The notes: a model not told the origin generated them from the sequence alone. Counted from the stretch's first letter, positions 37,767 through 46,795 are shown. The stretch is 64,000 nt of DNA from Hyphomicrobiales bacterium (GCA_013911885.1 JACESI010000003.1:248001-312000); one strand, 5' to 3'. Program-made: numbers and translations.

Positions 37767-38546
37767 TCAGTCGCCAGCGACAAAGAATTTGAGCTGGCCG
37801 TCGGGCGTGATGCCGATGCGATAGAAAATATAGGTGCCATAGGCTTTCATGTCCTCGAAATCTCCGGCGGTGATGATGCGGAAAAGTTCGACAAGCTGTT
37901 TGGCATTAAGCTCGGCCGGCGGAATATCCACGAAATAGGGCCACATATAGACATCGTGATCTGCGCCCTCGTCGCGCCTTATATAGCCGCTTTCAAGAAC
38001 TTCGGTCATGATTGCAAGAAGCTCAAGGCCGTTTCCATCGCCTGAAGACGCCTTGAGAAAGGCAATCGGATCGCTTTCATTGTCAAAGGAAAGGATCGGC
38101 GGCTCGGTAAAACTGTCAAAAATCGGGCGCAGCCGTTCGATATCGCCGGAATGGGCGGCATCAAGCAGCTTCTGTCGGGTCGCCTTGACCGGCTCCGGAA
38201 GATCGGCGTCACCATAATAGACCGTCACCGGCGGTTTGGCTTCGGATGGATCGGGTTCTGCGGGCGCTGCTTCATAGTCCGAGGGTTCATCCTCGCCGGG
38301 TTCATCCACCGGGTGTTCACCGGAAGTCGATGGCGCGGATTGCTCAAGATCGAGCGGAACCTCGGGTACGGTCCTGAGCGTCGGCTCTGCATCCGGCAGG
38401 GGCGTCTCGGCATCATCTTTTTTCGGAACTTCGATGCGAATCGTCGGCACCGTTTTTGCTGCTAGCGCATGGCCACCGAGAAGGCAGCCAGCCGTCAATG
38501 CGGCGGCGAACCATAGGAAAGGACGGGGTATCGGGTGGATCATCAT
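37767..38546 (-). CDS. Exported hypothetical protein with acidic linker
   Basis: About 259 residues I cannot assign. An N-terminal signal sequence (RPFLWFAAALTAGCLLGG) is followed by about 90 residues rich in Pro, Glu, Asp and Ser, then a compact C-terminal domain with ATRQKLLDAAHSGDIERLRPIF, ELLAIMTEVLESGYIRR and DVYMWPYFVDIPPAEL. The start is chosen as the ATG pair at 38546/38543 because it places the signal peptide at the N-terminus; the frame is open to 38624. It lies 12 bases upstream of ygfZ on the same strand. Confidence 0.6.
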   Translation of the reverse strand: MMIHPIPRPFLWFAAALTAGCLLGGHALAAKTVPTIRIEVPKKDDAETPLPDAEPTLRTVPEVPLDLEQSAPSTSGEHPVDEPGEDEPSDYEAAPAEPDPSEAKPPVTVYYGDADLPEPVKATRQKLLDAAHSGDIERLRPIFDSFTEPPILSFDNESDPIAFLKASSGDGNGLELLAIMTEVLESGYIRRDEGADHDVYMWPYFVDIPPAELNAKQLVELFRIITAGDFEDMKAYGTYIFYRIGITPDGQLKFFVAGD

Positions 38547-38755
38547 CAAAAAGCGGTTCAAAAGCAGGGATAGCCCGTCAACTATAATCAGCATTGACGA
38601 CATTCGAAACAAAGAAAAGTGCATGAACGATCATCTGTCCCAATTGCTTATCGCACGATGCCCACAGGCAGACTATAGAAAGTCAGAGGCTCGCGGCCCT
38701 ACCGACGAGAAGCAGACCCAAAGCAGACCAGAACAAAGATGACGACTGTTCCAAA

Positions 38756-39379
38756 ATGCAGTTTTTAATCGGATTCATTGTCGGTATCGCCATGACGGCG
38801 CCGGTTGGCAGCGCCAATCTTCTATGCATGCGGCAAAGCCTGCGATTCGGCTTCGTCTGCGGCCTGGTGACAGCATCGGGGGCGTTGTTCGCCGATGCAC
38901 TTTTTGCCGCGGTCGCAATTTTCGGCGTCGGCTATGTCGCGGCTCTGATTGCCGAGCACGAGCGGGTCATCCAGACCGTCGGCGGCTTTGTGGTGATCAT
39001 TTTCGCAATCGGCATTCTGCGTCATCATGAAAGCGGTGAGGGCGAGACCGGAGGTCGCGCAACCGATGCGACCGGACCGCTGACCACCTTTGTGCTCACA
39101 ATCACCAATCCGGGCACCGTTTTCGGATTTCTTGCACTTTTCTCGGCGCTGAGCCGCTTCGTGCCGCCGCCATCCGATTTCACAGGCTCGCTCACGGTGT
39201 GGTTCGGGGTCATCAGCGGTTGCGCGCTTTGGTGGTTCATGGTCGCGGGGATTGCCGCCCGGTTTCGTCAGGTTCTGACCCAAGCAATGATGCAGCGCAT
39301 CAACACGGTCACCGGTGTGATCCTGCTCCTCTTCGGCATTGCGATTCTGGGGCGGCTGGTCGTGAACGCGCTTTTGTGA
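38756..39379 (+). CDS. LysE-family exporter
   Basis: A 207-residue membrane protein of the LysE/RhtB superfamily, which exports amino acids or related compounds. The N-terminus GFIVGIAMTAPVGSANLLCMRQSL matches the family's conserved PGP/APVGP-type helix, and LTITNPGTVFGFLALF is the second conserved helix start. Six hydrophobic segments are visible. The substrate is unknown. Confidence 0.82.
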   Translation: MQFLIGFIVGIAMTAPVGSANLLCMRQSLRFGFVCGLVTASGALFADALFAAVAIFGVGYVAALIAEHERVIQTVGGFVVIIFAIGILRHHESGEGETGGRATDATGPLTTFVLTITNPGTVFGFLALFSALSRFVPPPSDFTGSLTVWFGVISGCALWWFMVAGIAARFRQVLTQAMMQRINTVTGVILLLFGIAILGRLVVNALL

Positions 39380-39393
39380 GGCAGGCTTTACGC

Positions 39394-39666
39394 CTATTGA
39401 ACGTGCCGGACCAGAGTGAATTCACCGGCCTGAATGCGCTCGGGCAGGCGCGCGGCGAGTTTTGCCACGGCGTCTTCGCCATAAAGATCGACGAGATCGG
39501 ACAGCGCCGCGAAAAGCGCCGCATGGGCCAGAATTTCCCCGTCTATGCCTTTTTCAAGGCCGACCGTCCATGCATCGAGCACGAGATCAAGCGCCGCGCG
39601 TTTTTTCTCAGCAATGATCTTGTCGTTGTCGTTGCTGACGGCGGTCGGTAATGGTGTTGAAGGCAT
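39394..39666 (-). CDS. Small helical hypothetical protein
   Basis: A 90-residue soluble protein of unknown function. Visible blocks are AAEKKRAALDLVLDAWTVGLEKGID-like helices and DLVDLYGEDAVAKLAARLPERIQAGEF. The start MPSTPLPTAV at 39666 is preferred; the frame is open to 39753. It is convergent with the LysE gene, 14 bases away. Confidence 0.55.
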   Translation of the reverse strand: MPSTPLPTAVSNDNDKIIAEKKRAALDLVLDAWTVGLEKGIDGEILAHAALFAALSDLVDLYGEDAVAKLAARLPERIQAGEFTLVRHVQ

Positions 39667-39831
39667 CGTGCATTCCAGAAACAGGAGGCCCGCCGAGCGG
39701 ACAATCGTTGACATCCCGGACCCTAGCATCTCGCCTTCGTCCGCGCCTTTCAAAGATGAAGAGAAGGTTAACGCCGCTGCCGAAAACAGCTTATATTGAA
39801 AGTTATCGTTCTAAAACAGCGGCCTGCCGTG

Positions 39832-40236
39832 TCAGCCGGAAAAATCGGAAGTCAAGTTCTGAACAATCACCTGCGCTTCACCGACATAGCGTTCCAGGGC
39901 GGTGGTAGCCGATGGGGTGCACGTGCGATAGCTCGTCTGAAAGCCCGAAAAGCCGGAATTGAACCGTTCAATCAGCTTGGCCCGGCGCAATAGGGTGGTC
40001 GCTTCGGCTTCGAGCAGTTGCACCATCTTGTCATGCCAGGCCTGACCTTGTTCCGGATGGCACAAAAGGGTGAGAAAATGCAGCGAGCCGATGATCTCGG
40101 AAAGGCGCAGAAGCCGCTCTTCATAAGGCGGCACCTTTTCCGCCTGGGCGAAAAGATTGGGCCCTGCCGCGCCTTGACCGGGCGGCAGGACGAGGAAAGC
40201 AGCGAACGCAAGAACACGACTGAAAGACAACATCAT
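39832..40236 (-). CDS. TIGR02301-family exported protein
   Basis: A 134-residue protein with a signal sequence (VLAFAAFLVLPPGQGAAG) and the TIGR02301/DUF2385 pattern: RLLRLSEIIGSLHFL, LCHPEQGQAWHDKM, LRRAKLIERFNSGF and a Cys in YRTCTPSATTALERY. The family is of unknown function and, to my knowledge, confined to alphaproteobacteria. The start could also be the second Met. Confidence 0.8.
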   Translation of the reverse strand: MMLSFSRVLAFAAFLVLPPGQGAAGPNLFAQAEKVPPYEERLLRLSEIIGSLHFLTLLCHPEQGQAWHDKMVQLLEAEATTLLRRAKLIERFNSGFSGFQTSYRTCTPSATTALERYVGEAQVIVQNLTSDFSG

Positions 40237-40269
40237 GGCGCTAGCGGTAACGGAATTGGTTCCCGCTTG

Positions 40270-40686
40270 TCAAAGGGTCTGTGCAAGACGGAGCACGCGC
40301 GCATAAGTTCCGGGGGTGATCGCCCTGGTCTGATCGAGAGCTTCTAAGGCATCAAGCGCGAACCATCCGGCTTCCTCAGCATCATCACCGGCGCTTGGCG
40401 GCGCGCGGTCCATCATCCGTGTCGCGAACACCGCAATAACGAAATGATAATCCGGATGGATGATTTCGACAAATTCCATGAAGCGCTGGCCGCAGACGCG
40501 GATGCCTGTTTCTTCCAGCACTTCACGAAAGGCGGCATCATGAAGCCGCTCAGCGTGCTCGACCTTGCCGCCGGGCAGGCTCCACAGGCCTTTTGCCGGT
40601 TCCCGCCCGCGCTTTGCGAGAAGGACATGATCTTCATGAAGAACGAGACAGCTGACGCCGAGGACCGGCCTAAATTCTGTCAACAA
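40270..40686 (-). CDS. NUDIX hydrolase
   Basis: A 138-residue NUDIX protein with a perfect box, G-x5-E-x7-RE-V-x-EE-x-GI, beginning GGKVEHAERL at about residue 40. Such enzymes hydrolyse nucleoside diphosphates linked to another group; the substrate is not predictable here. The start overlaps the end of the upstream hypothetical gene by 17 bases, which suggests coupled translation. Confidence 0.88.
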   Translation of the reverse strand: MLTEFRPVLGVSCLVLHEDHVLLAKRGREPAKGLWSLPGGKVEHAERLHDAAFREVLEETGIRVCGQRFMEFVEIIHPDYHFVIAVFATRMMDRAPPSAGDDAEEAGWFALDALEALDQTRAITPGTYARVLRLAQTL

Positions 40687-41167
40687 AAGGTTTGGTCGTG
40701 GTGGCGCTCGGTGTGATGATGCCAGTCATGCGCTCGATCAGCGGCGATAGCCGTTCCTTGGCTTCATGCGCAACCTCTTTCAGCGCGGAAACATCGTTCC
40801 TGTCGATAGAGACACCGGCACGGGCCATCAAAACGTCGAGAAGGGCGTTTGCCTCATCGGCGACCATTGCAAGCCTGTTGCGGCGGTCTTCATCCACAAC
40901 CGCATAGGCGCGCAGCACGATATCATTGTTCGGCAGGCCGCTCTGCATCACGTGGGTTTTATAGCTCATCGGCTTCCAGTGCAGAACGTCCTCGAAACAT
41001 TCCGGCATATCCGGGAGAATTTCCAGCAAGAGCAAAATCTCGATATAATGGTTAAGGTAGTTCGTCGCGAGACCGGACACCAGGTTGACATTGTTATCGA
41101 CAAGGGTCTGGTAAAGATGCTTGTCAGATGCCAGATCGTTGAGAGTCTGCGTTTGAATAGGGGACAT
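40670..41167 (-). CDS. Hypothetical protein upstream of the NUDIX gene
   Basis: A 165-residue, largely helical, soluble protein that I do not recognise. Blocks include NLVSGLATNYLNHYIEILLLLEILPDM-type helices (read in parts), DEANALLDVLMARAG and EAKERLSPLIERMTG. The overlap with the NUDIX gene and normal codon use argue it is real. Confidence 0.55.
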   Translation of the reverse strand: MSPIQTQTLNDLASDKHLYQTLVDNNVNLVSGLATNYLNHYIEILLLLEILPDMPECFEDVLHWKPMSYKTHVMQSGLPNNDIVLRAYAVVDEDRRNRLAMVADEANALLDVLMARAGVSIDRNDVSALKEVAHEAKERLSPLIERMTGIITPSATTTKPFVDRI

Positions 41168-41262
41168 CCTGTCACTCGTATAGTTGGCTACTCAAAAGCT
41201 CAAATTAAACGTTGAATAAAAAGAATCTGTAAACAAATAAGCAAATATGAGGATTCGGAAAA

Positions 41263-42003
41263 ATGTGCGGTCGCTTCGCCTTGACAACGGGCCTTCCGCA
41301 AATCGCCGATACCTTCGCCATGATCGTCACCGAGAGTGCGCCACCGCGCTATAACATTGCCCCGACGCAGCCAATTCACGTTATATTTCAAGAATTTGGA
41401 CATCGAAATCTGCGGCTGATGCGGTGGGGTTTCGTGCCCTCGTGGGTTAGGGAACCTGAAAACTTTTCGTTAATCATCAATGCTCGTTGTGAAACCGCGA
41501 AGGAAAAACCGTCCTTCCGCTCAGCGATCCGGCATCGGCGCTGCCTGATTCCGGCGGACGGATTTTACGAATGGCAACGCAGCGGAGCAAAGAACGCGCC
41601 CTACTACTTCCGTCCGCGCGATTGTGGTCTGATCGGCTATGCCGGGCTTTATGAAACCTATGTGGCGGCAAATGGCAGCGAGATCGATACGGTCTGCTTC
41701 ATGACGACAGCCGCAACGGCGGATATTGCCGCAATCCATCATCGCATGCCGGTCGCCATCCCGCCGGATGCAGTCGACCGCTGGCTCGATTGCGCGCATC
41801 ATCTGCCCGATGCTCTGGAAAACCTCTGCCGAAACCAGCCGCTGGGTTTTTACGATATCATTCCGGTCTCAGCGCGGGTCAATTCCGCCCGCAATGATGG
41901 GCCGGAATTGCAAGAAGAAGTTCAGGCTTCGGGAGAGGCGCCCCGCCCGAAACAAGGCCGTAAAGCTGAAGAAGCCTCTTCCCGCCAACTGTCGCTCTTC
42001 TGA
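41263..42003 (+). CDS. SOS response-associated peptidase (SRAP/HMCES/YedK family)
   Basis: A 246-residue SRAP protein. Family members form a covalent link through Cys2 to abasic sites in single-stranded DNA and so protect them. MCGRFALT gives Cys2 at the N-terminus. PRYNIAPTQP, FSLIINARCETAKEKPSF, RCLIPADGFYEWQ (catalytic Glu) and IHHRMPVAI (catalytic His) follow in order. The C-terminal 35 residues are a polar tail. It is convergent with the aminotransferase gene, four bases away. Confidence 0.9.
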   Translation: MCGRFALTTGLPQIADTFAMIVTESAPPRYNIAPTQPIHVIFQEFGHRNLRLMRWGFVPSWVREPENFSLIINARCETAKEKPSFRSAIRHRRCLIPADGFYEWQRSGAKNAPYYFRPRDCGLIGYAGLYETYVAANGSEIDTVCFMTTAATADIAAIHHRMPVAIPPDAVDRWLDCAHHLPDALENLCRNQPLGFYDIIPVSARVNSARNDGPELQEEVQASGEAPRPKQGRKAEEASSRQLSLF

Positions 42004-42007
42004 TTGT

Positions 42008-43408
42008 TCAGGCAGCTTGCTTGAAATGCCCTTCGCGCACAGCCCAGTCGAGGGTTTCATCGAGTGCCAGTTCCAGCTTGTCGAAAAGAAGGTTGAGTTC
42101 GTCCGGCGTAATAATCATCGGCGGGCAGATAGCGATTGTGTCACCGATGGCGCGCAGGATCGCGCCATGTTTCTGAAGCGCCATCACGCAACGCATGCCC
42201 AGGGTGATTTTGGGATCGAACGGCGTGCGGGTCTTGCGGTTTGCCGAGAGTTCCGCGCCGCCGATGAGGCCACTGCACCGTGTATTGCCGACCAGCGGAT
42301 GGTCGCCGATTTTTGCCATTCGTGCGGCAAATAAAGGCGCCAGATCGCGCACCCGGCCAAGAATGTTGCGCTTATGATAGATTTCGAGGGTCTTGACACC
42401 GATCGCGGCCGAAAGCGGATGGCCGCCATAGGTATATCCGTGACCGAAAGTGCCAAGTTTCCTGGACTGATCCACCAGCGCATCATAAAGGAAATCCGGC
42501 ATCATGACTGCGCTCAGCGGCGCATAGGAAGCGGTAAGCTGCTTTGCGCATGAAATCGTGGTCGGCATCATGCCCATTGTCTCGCAGCCCCACCAGTTGC
42601 CGGTGCGGCAGAAACCATTGATGACCTCATCGTTGATCATCAGAATGTCGTATTTCGTCAGGATCTTCCCGATCGCCGGGAAATAGGTCTGAGGCGGAAT
42701 GATCACGCCACCAGCGCCCATGATCGGTTCGGCGATCATGGCGGCAATGGTCTGCGGTCCTTCGCGGATAATCAGATCCTCAAGATTGGCCGCAAGACGC
42801 GCAACGAAGGCAGCCTCATCCTCACCCTCTTCATGAAACAGCCAGAAATGCGGGCAGTCCGTGTGCAGGACACGGGCGAGCGGCAGGTCGAAATCATTGT
42901 GGTTCGCGGGAAGCCCGGTCAGCGATGCCGCCATCAGTGTGACGCCGTGATAGCCTTTGATGCGCGAGATGATCTTCTTTTTCTCAGGCCGCCCCATGGC
43001 GTTGTTGTAGTACCACATGAGCTTGATCTGGGTATCGTTCGCCTCTGAGCCAGAAGTTGAAAACAGCACCTTGCCACATGGCATCGGTGCGATTTCCTTA
43101 AGCTTTTCAGCAAGTTCAATTGCTGGTTCGGTGCCCTTGCCGGTAAAGTTATGATAGTAAGGAAGCTTCGCAAGCTGCTCGCGGCCTGCTTCGACGAGTT
43201 CCTCGTCCGAGAAGCCAAGCCCGGAACACCACAGGCCCGACATGCCCTCGATGAAGGCATTGCCCTGGGTATCATAGACATAGACCCCCTTGCCACTCTC
43301 GATGATGAGCGGGCCGAATTCCTTGAGCCGGTGCAGCGGGGTGTAAGGGTGGACGATGCTTTCCATGTCGCGCATCTGCATATTGGTCGGCTGGGCAGCG
43401 ATGGTCAT
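42008..43408 (-). CDS. Class III PLP-dependent aminotransferase
   Basis: A 466-residue omega-amino-acid or diamine:pyruvate-type aminotransferase. Blocks: FIEGMSGLWCSGLGF, LFSTSGSEANDTQIK (PLP phosphate), IKGYHGVTLMAAS, INDEVINGFCRTG (Asp that contacts the PLP nitrogen) and SCAKQLTASYAPLSAV with the PLP-lysine. The donor (putrescine, beta-alanine, GABA or others) cannot be fixed. An MBL hydrolase gene lies upstream on the same strand, 28 bases away. Confidence 0.88.
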   Translation of the reverse strand: MTIAAQPTNMQMRDMESIVHPYTPLHRLKEFGPLIIESGKGVYVYDTQGNAFIEGMSGLWCSGLGFSDEELVEAGREQLAKLPYYHNFTGKGTEPAIELAEKLKEIAPMPCGKVLFSTSGSEANDTQIKLMWYYNNAMGRPEKKKIISRIKGYHGVTLMAASLTGLPANHNDFDLPLARVLHTDCPHFWLFHEEGEDEAAFVARLAANLEDLIIREGPQTIAAMIAEPIMGAGGVIIPPQTYFPAIGKILTKYDILMINDEVINGFCRTGNWWGCETMGMMPTTISCAKQLTASYAPLSAVMMPDFLYDALVDQSRKLGTFGHGYTYGGHPLSAAIGVKTLEIYHKRNILGRVRDLAPLFAARMAKIGDHPLVGNTRCSGLIGGAELSANRKTRTPFDPKITLGMRCVMALQKHGAILRAIGDTIAICPPMIITPDELNLLFDKLELALDETLDWAVREGHFKQAA

Positions 43409-43436
43409 TGAACAATCTCCAAAAGGGATTTACTGA

Positions 43437-44384
43437 TTACAGGTTGTAGATTCCGTTGATCGTCGGCGGTCCTTCGCTCCTTACCAGTCCGCGCGCCACC
43501 AGATCTTCAAGATGGGCGAGAACGGAGAACCCGGCCGCGCCATGGAGGACGGGATTCACGCCCGCATACATGACTTTTACCATGTCGCGAATGGTTCTGT
43601 CGCCTGCTTTGAGGCGTTCCAGAATGCTCGCTTCGCGCATCAGCCGATGGGTCTTGAGGCCGCGCATGAATTTCGCGGGGTTTTCGACCCGTCCGCCGTG
43701 GCCCGGAAAGAAAGTCTGCTCATCACGCGCGAGAAGCACATCGAGAGAGTTCATGAAATCCGACATGGAGCCATCCGGCGGCGCGACAATCGATGTCGAC
43801 CAGGCCATGACATGATCGCCGGAGAGAAGCACATTCTCTTCGCGCAACGCGAAGGCGAGGTGGTTCGCCGTGTGTCCGGGTGTCCGGATGGCTTCAAGGG
43901 TCCAGTTTTCGCCCGCGATAATCTCGCCGTTCCTGAGCGTGACATCGGGTTTGAAATCGCGGTCTGCGCTCGCATCAAGCGGGTTTGTCTCGCCCGGCGA
44001 AAGATCGCGTGCGGCGCGGTGGATGCCTTCGCCATAGATCGCCGTGCGGTAATGCGGGGCAAGAATGCGGGTTGCGGGCGAATGGTCGGCATGGGTGTGG
44101 GTCACGATAATATGGCTGACCGGTCGCTCGCCCACCGCCGCCTTGATCGCCTCGATATGGCTTTCGATCACCGGGCCGGGGTCGATGATCGCGACACTTT
44201 CCGTGCCGATCAGATAGGTGTTGGTGCCATGGAAGGTGAACGGGCCGCCATTCGGCGCGGTGATGCGTGCGACCTGCTTGCTCAGCTGTACCAGTTCGCC
44301 GTGACGCGGCTCGAAATTCTGTTTCAGTTCCATGCCGTGTTCTAGCGCATTTTCGAACCCGCCTGCCAGCCTGTTTTTCAGCAT
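43437..44384 (-). CDS. MBL-fold metallo-hydrolase
   Basis: Metallo-beta-lactamase-fold hydrolase (315 aa from 44384; 298 aa from an alternative ATG at 44333). The metal motif is THTHADHSPA near residue 95, with PGHTANHLAF and LSGDHVMAWS giving the further ligands. A C-terminal winged-helix-like part (about residues 250-315) is common in the MBLAC2/LACTB2-like group. AGGA lies three bases before the ATG at 44384. The substrate is unknown. Confidence 0.85.
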   Translation of the reverse strand: MLKNRLAGGFENALEHGMELKQNFEPRHGELVQLSKQVARITAPNGGPFTFHGTNTYLIGTESVAIIDPGPVIESHIEAIKAAVGERPVSHIIVTHTHADHSPATRILAPHYRTAIYGEGIHRAARDLSPGETNPLDASADRDFKPDVTLRNGEIIAGENWTLEAIRTPGHTANHLAFALREENVLLSGDHVMAWSTSIVAPPDGSMSDFMNSLDVLLARDEQTFFPGHGGRVENPAKFMRGLKTHRLMREASILERLKAGDRTIRDMVKVMYAGVNPVLHGAAGFSVLAHLEDLVARGLVRSEGPPTINGIYNL

Positions 44385-44428
44385 CGTTCCTGGTGCGGAA
44401 AAGATTTTCGGGAAACAAGCGCACCCGG

Positions 44429-44457
44429 TTGCGCCGGATTTCCAATGCAGCTATACC
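44429..44457 (+). promoter_or_regulatory. Candidate promoter of tRNA-Gln
   Basis: TTGCGC at 44429-44434 and TATACC at 44452-44457 are 17 bp apart, about 30 bases ahead of the tRNA. A start point near 44464 would leave a short 5' leader for RNase P. Confidence 0.45.
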
Positions 44458-44486
44458 CCGAACATTGCGCGCTCGCGCGCCGGTTT

Positions 44487-44561
44487 TGGGGTGTAGCCAA
44501 GCGGTAAGGCAGCGGTTTTTGGTACCGCTATGCGAAGGTTCGAATCCTTCCACCCCAGCCA
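44487..44561 (+). tRNA. tRNA-Gln (anticodon TTG)
   Basis: A complete cloverleaf can be drawn. The acceptor stem pairs TGGGGTG with CACCCCA, the anticodon stem GCGGT/ACCGC (from 44512) encloses the loop TTTTGGT with TTG at 44519-44521, and the T arm is GAAGG-TTCGAAT-CCTTC. The CCA end is encoded. It stands at the border between core genes on its left and the variable region on its right. Confidence 0.95.
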
Positions 44562-44732
44562 GCATTTCGCCAGATACACCCAGAGCCAGTTCAATCCGAT
44601 AAGTATCCCGCCTTTCCCGAGGCTTGATATTTATCGCGTTGGCGGGAGACGGGATATAGGGGCAGGCGCAGGCGCGTTCAGGGGAACGTCTCGCACCAGC
44701 AAGGGCCACTACCAGTTTGGATAGCAGAGACG

Positions 44733-44909
44733 GTGGAGCGTCAAGATTTCGCGCTTCGCCAGTTGCTTGCTGCAGATGATCTCGCATTCACCGATCAGGA
44801 GCGCGCCGCCGCTTCTCTGGCAAGCAAGGGGTTGCGGGCGGACATGGCGTCTCAAGGCTCCATAAACGGAAATTTTGGCACCTTGAGACGCCCAACAGAG
44901 AAATCCTAA
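44733..44909 (+). CDS. Small ORF behind tRNA-Gln, possibly a gene remnant
   Basis: A 58-codon frame starting at GTG 44733. The first 35 residues look like a real helical protein (QDFALRQLLAADDLAFTD, then RAAASLASKGLRADM), while the last 20 fall in an inverted-repeat sequence and look arbitrary. The frame is open for at least 20 codons upstream of the GTG. It could be the end of a longer lost gene. Confidence 0.3.
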   Translation: MERQDFALRQLLAADDLAFTDQERAAASLASKGLRADMASQGSINGNFGTLRRPTEKS

Positions 44910-44940
44910 CACTTCAAGACTTGGCGCCTCAAGACGCCAA
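44846..44940. repeat. Inverted-repeat cluster GGCGTCTCAAGG
   Basis: GGCGTCTCAAGG (44846-44857) and its exact complement CCTTGAGACGCC (44881-44892) are 23 bases apart. A third related copy, TTGGCG-CCTCAAGA-CGCCAA, is a palindrome at 44921-44940. The rest of the region from the tRNA to 44998 holds nothing else I recognise. Confidence 0.7.
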
Positions 44941-44998
44941 AATCGCGTTTTATGTTGCAATGTCTTGCTGCGATTAGCACGCCAACGCTACATCTGGC

Positions 44999-45913
44999 TT
45001 AGCGCTTAATTCCAGTAACATGTATTTCTGTAGGTATATAACCTTCTGCTGTCATACTGGAAACTATTGTAATATCGGCTGTCACCATGTCTCGCCCCCA
45101 AATGTCGCCGATTGAAACAGGGTCAATCAGCTTCATCCGTATGCGTTTGTCGTGAATCCCTATTGGCACAGCGGCCCATCCGGTATTGCTTTTGTCTCGA
45201 TCTTGAGCATGAATTTCTAGCTGCGTGTCATAGTATGGTGTGTACCGCTCAAAATCCTCTTTTTCGGCATATTCAGAAGGATATGGAAGCGAGCCAATTA
45301 CGTCAGGCTCTACGCGCTGCCGATCAAAATCAACTGCAGTGGCACCTTCTCTAAGGCTAGGCAGGAAAAAACCTGCAACTGTCTTAGACAGGCGCTTCAC
45401 GGGGCCAGGCTTCGCATATCTTGCGTCAAGGATGGACTTTATATCAGACGAGGTTTTGCCAGTTCGTTTTGCCAAAACTTCGATCAGTTCATTTAACTGT
45501 CGGCGTGCAGGGCCATCATTAATGTTTTTTTTCGCTAAATCAGTAACAAAGGAAGCCCCGTAAAATAGTACGATCATAGTGACTACGGTCACAATTGAAT
45601 CGTAGTTTTCGGGGATTTCAATTTGAAAAAGCGTTTCAAGCATTGGAGGAATTTTTTCCTCTAAATCGCTCTGGAATGCAAGGATTAGTGAAACCAAAAA
45701 CAGTTCGCTCAGCGGACTTTCTTGAGAAAGCGAACGAACGTTTACTCGGACCCTTTCGACGCTTAAACCGTCTATGAAGCTCGGCATTAAAGAAACAGCG
45801 TCTTGAATCGCCGAATCTGCCGCCTGTAAAGCCTGTATAACATCCGCAATCGGCGTTGAGCCTCTTGTGTCGTATTTGATACTCAAAGGTAAATTTACTT
45901 CCGCCATACCCAA
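44999..45913 (-). CDS. Hypothetical protein with one membrane helix, low-GC
   Basis: A 304-residue protein of unknown function, clearly lower in GC than its neighbours. The N-terminal about 110 residues look soluble (TPIADVIQALQAADSAI, ERVRVNVRSLSQESPLSELF). A hydrophobic segment at about 107-125 (SIVTVVTMIVLFYGASFV) probably crosses or enters the membrane. The C-terminal half includes YDTQLEIHAQDRDKSNTGW and ends VHVTGIKR-like. The composition suggests recent transfer, and its place behind a tRNA gene fits. Confidence 0.55.
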   Translation of the reverse strand: MGMAEVNLPLSIKYDTRGSTPIADVIQALQAADSAIQDAVSLMPSFIDGLSVERVRVNVRSLSQESPLSELFLVSLILAFQSDLEEKIPPMLETLFQIEIPENYDSIVTVVTMIVLFYGASFVTDLAKKNINDGPARRQLNELIEVLAKRTGKTSSDIKSILDARYAKPGPVKRLSKTVAGFFLPSLREGATAVDFDRQRVEPDVIGSLPYPSEYAEKEDFERYTPYYDTQLEIHAQDRDKSNTGWAAVPIGIHDKRIRMKLIDPVSIGDIWGRDMVTADITIVSSMTAEGYIPTEIHVTGIKR

Positions 45914-46013
45914 TTTGAAGCAGAGTTCTACAATTTTGTGGAGTCGTATTTATCATTTTCCCGTTCCCTTCTTTAGGAACCGGCCCTGTAGCAATCACCC
46001 CTTGGTGCGTTTG

Positions 46014-46400
46014 CTACATAAGACCGGAAAATCCCGCAAGGCTGACCCAGTAGGCGCAGCGCCGCAGGATCAGTTGCTCCGGGGTGACGCTCAACCACTC
46101 CGCTTCGGCAGCGGGCAGAGAGAGAACGACCAGAATGCGGGGAACCATCGTCTGTTCCCGTAAAAGGTCATAATTGCGGCGCTTCAGCGCATAGCGATAC
46201 TCGCCATTTGTCGCCTCGCCAAGATTGATCGTCGCCTTCAGCTGGATGTCGAGAGACGGCCGCATAGAGCCGCCAGCCCGGATCTGAACATCCACGCCAT
46301 CACGGTCGAAATTCTGCTCTGCGGTCACATAGCCAGCCCCGGCTGCTACAGCCGCCACATAGGCACGGGAAAGCGCTTCTTCACGATCGTTGGATGTCAT
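46014..46400 (-). pseudogene. DUF4365 protein, apparently truncated at the C-terminus
   Basis: The frame encodes a DUF4365 domain, a family with PD-(D/E)xK nuclease-like residues: FDRDGVDVQIRAGG and LDIQLKATINLG give the acidic-acidic-Lys pattern. It continues through VPRILVVLSLPAAEAEWLSV and RRCAYWVSLAG and then stops after only four more residues. By my memory of the family, another 25-40 residues normally follow, so the 3' end seems lost. The start is uncertain: ATGs at 46400, 46415, 46439 and 46475 are in frame. Confidence 0.55.
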
Positions 46401-46407
46401 CAACGAA

Positions 46408-46548
46408 TCAACCATTTGGAAGCCACCGCTTGTTGCCATTGTCCGCAAGGTAATTTGCCTGTCTCCCGACAGCAACTATCTCCGTGAGCAACGCCTCGGC
46501 ATCCGTCTCGATCCGGCTTTCGGGCATGTAGGAGACCAAGAGGGTCAT
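46408..46548 (-). pseudogene. Short ORF, possible N-terminal fragment of an ImmA/IrrE-type peptidase
   Basis: An ATG at 46548 with AAGG upstream opens 46 codons. SRIETDAEALLTEI resembles the first helix of ImmA/IrrE-type metallopeptidases, but the frame stops before any HExxH motif. It follows the fragment at 46598-46795 in another frame. Low confidence; the resemblance is short. Confidence 0.22.
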
Positions 46549-46597
46549 TTCGCCTTCATCCTCATCTGCATCTTCGAAAGTCGGGCTAAGCCGCCCG

Positions 46598-46795
46598 CTA
46601 TTTGTCCTGCGCGCGCCGCGCTTGGCGGGCGAGCTTCAGCACGTCCTCGGCCGAAAGCCCATTAATGATGCGCAGCAGCGCCACGAGCTCGCGCGGTTGC
46701 TGCTTGATGATGTCGGAAAGGTCCGAGGCGGCTTTGCCGGCGCGGGCGAGGCGTTCGTCGACGTCGCGGCCAATCCCGGTTGCAGCATACCCCAA
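46598..46795 (-). pseudogene. Short ORF, possible C-terminal fragment of a regulator
   Basis: A 65-codon frame with only a TTG start. The sequence is coding-like (SDLSDIIKQQPRELVALLRI, then LSAEDVLKLARQARRAQ) and resembles the C-terminal tail of XRE-type repressors found in mobile elements. No helix-turn-helix is present, so the N-terminal part would be missing. Confidence 0.22.
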
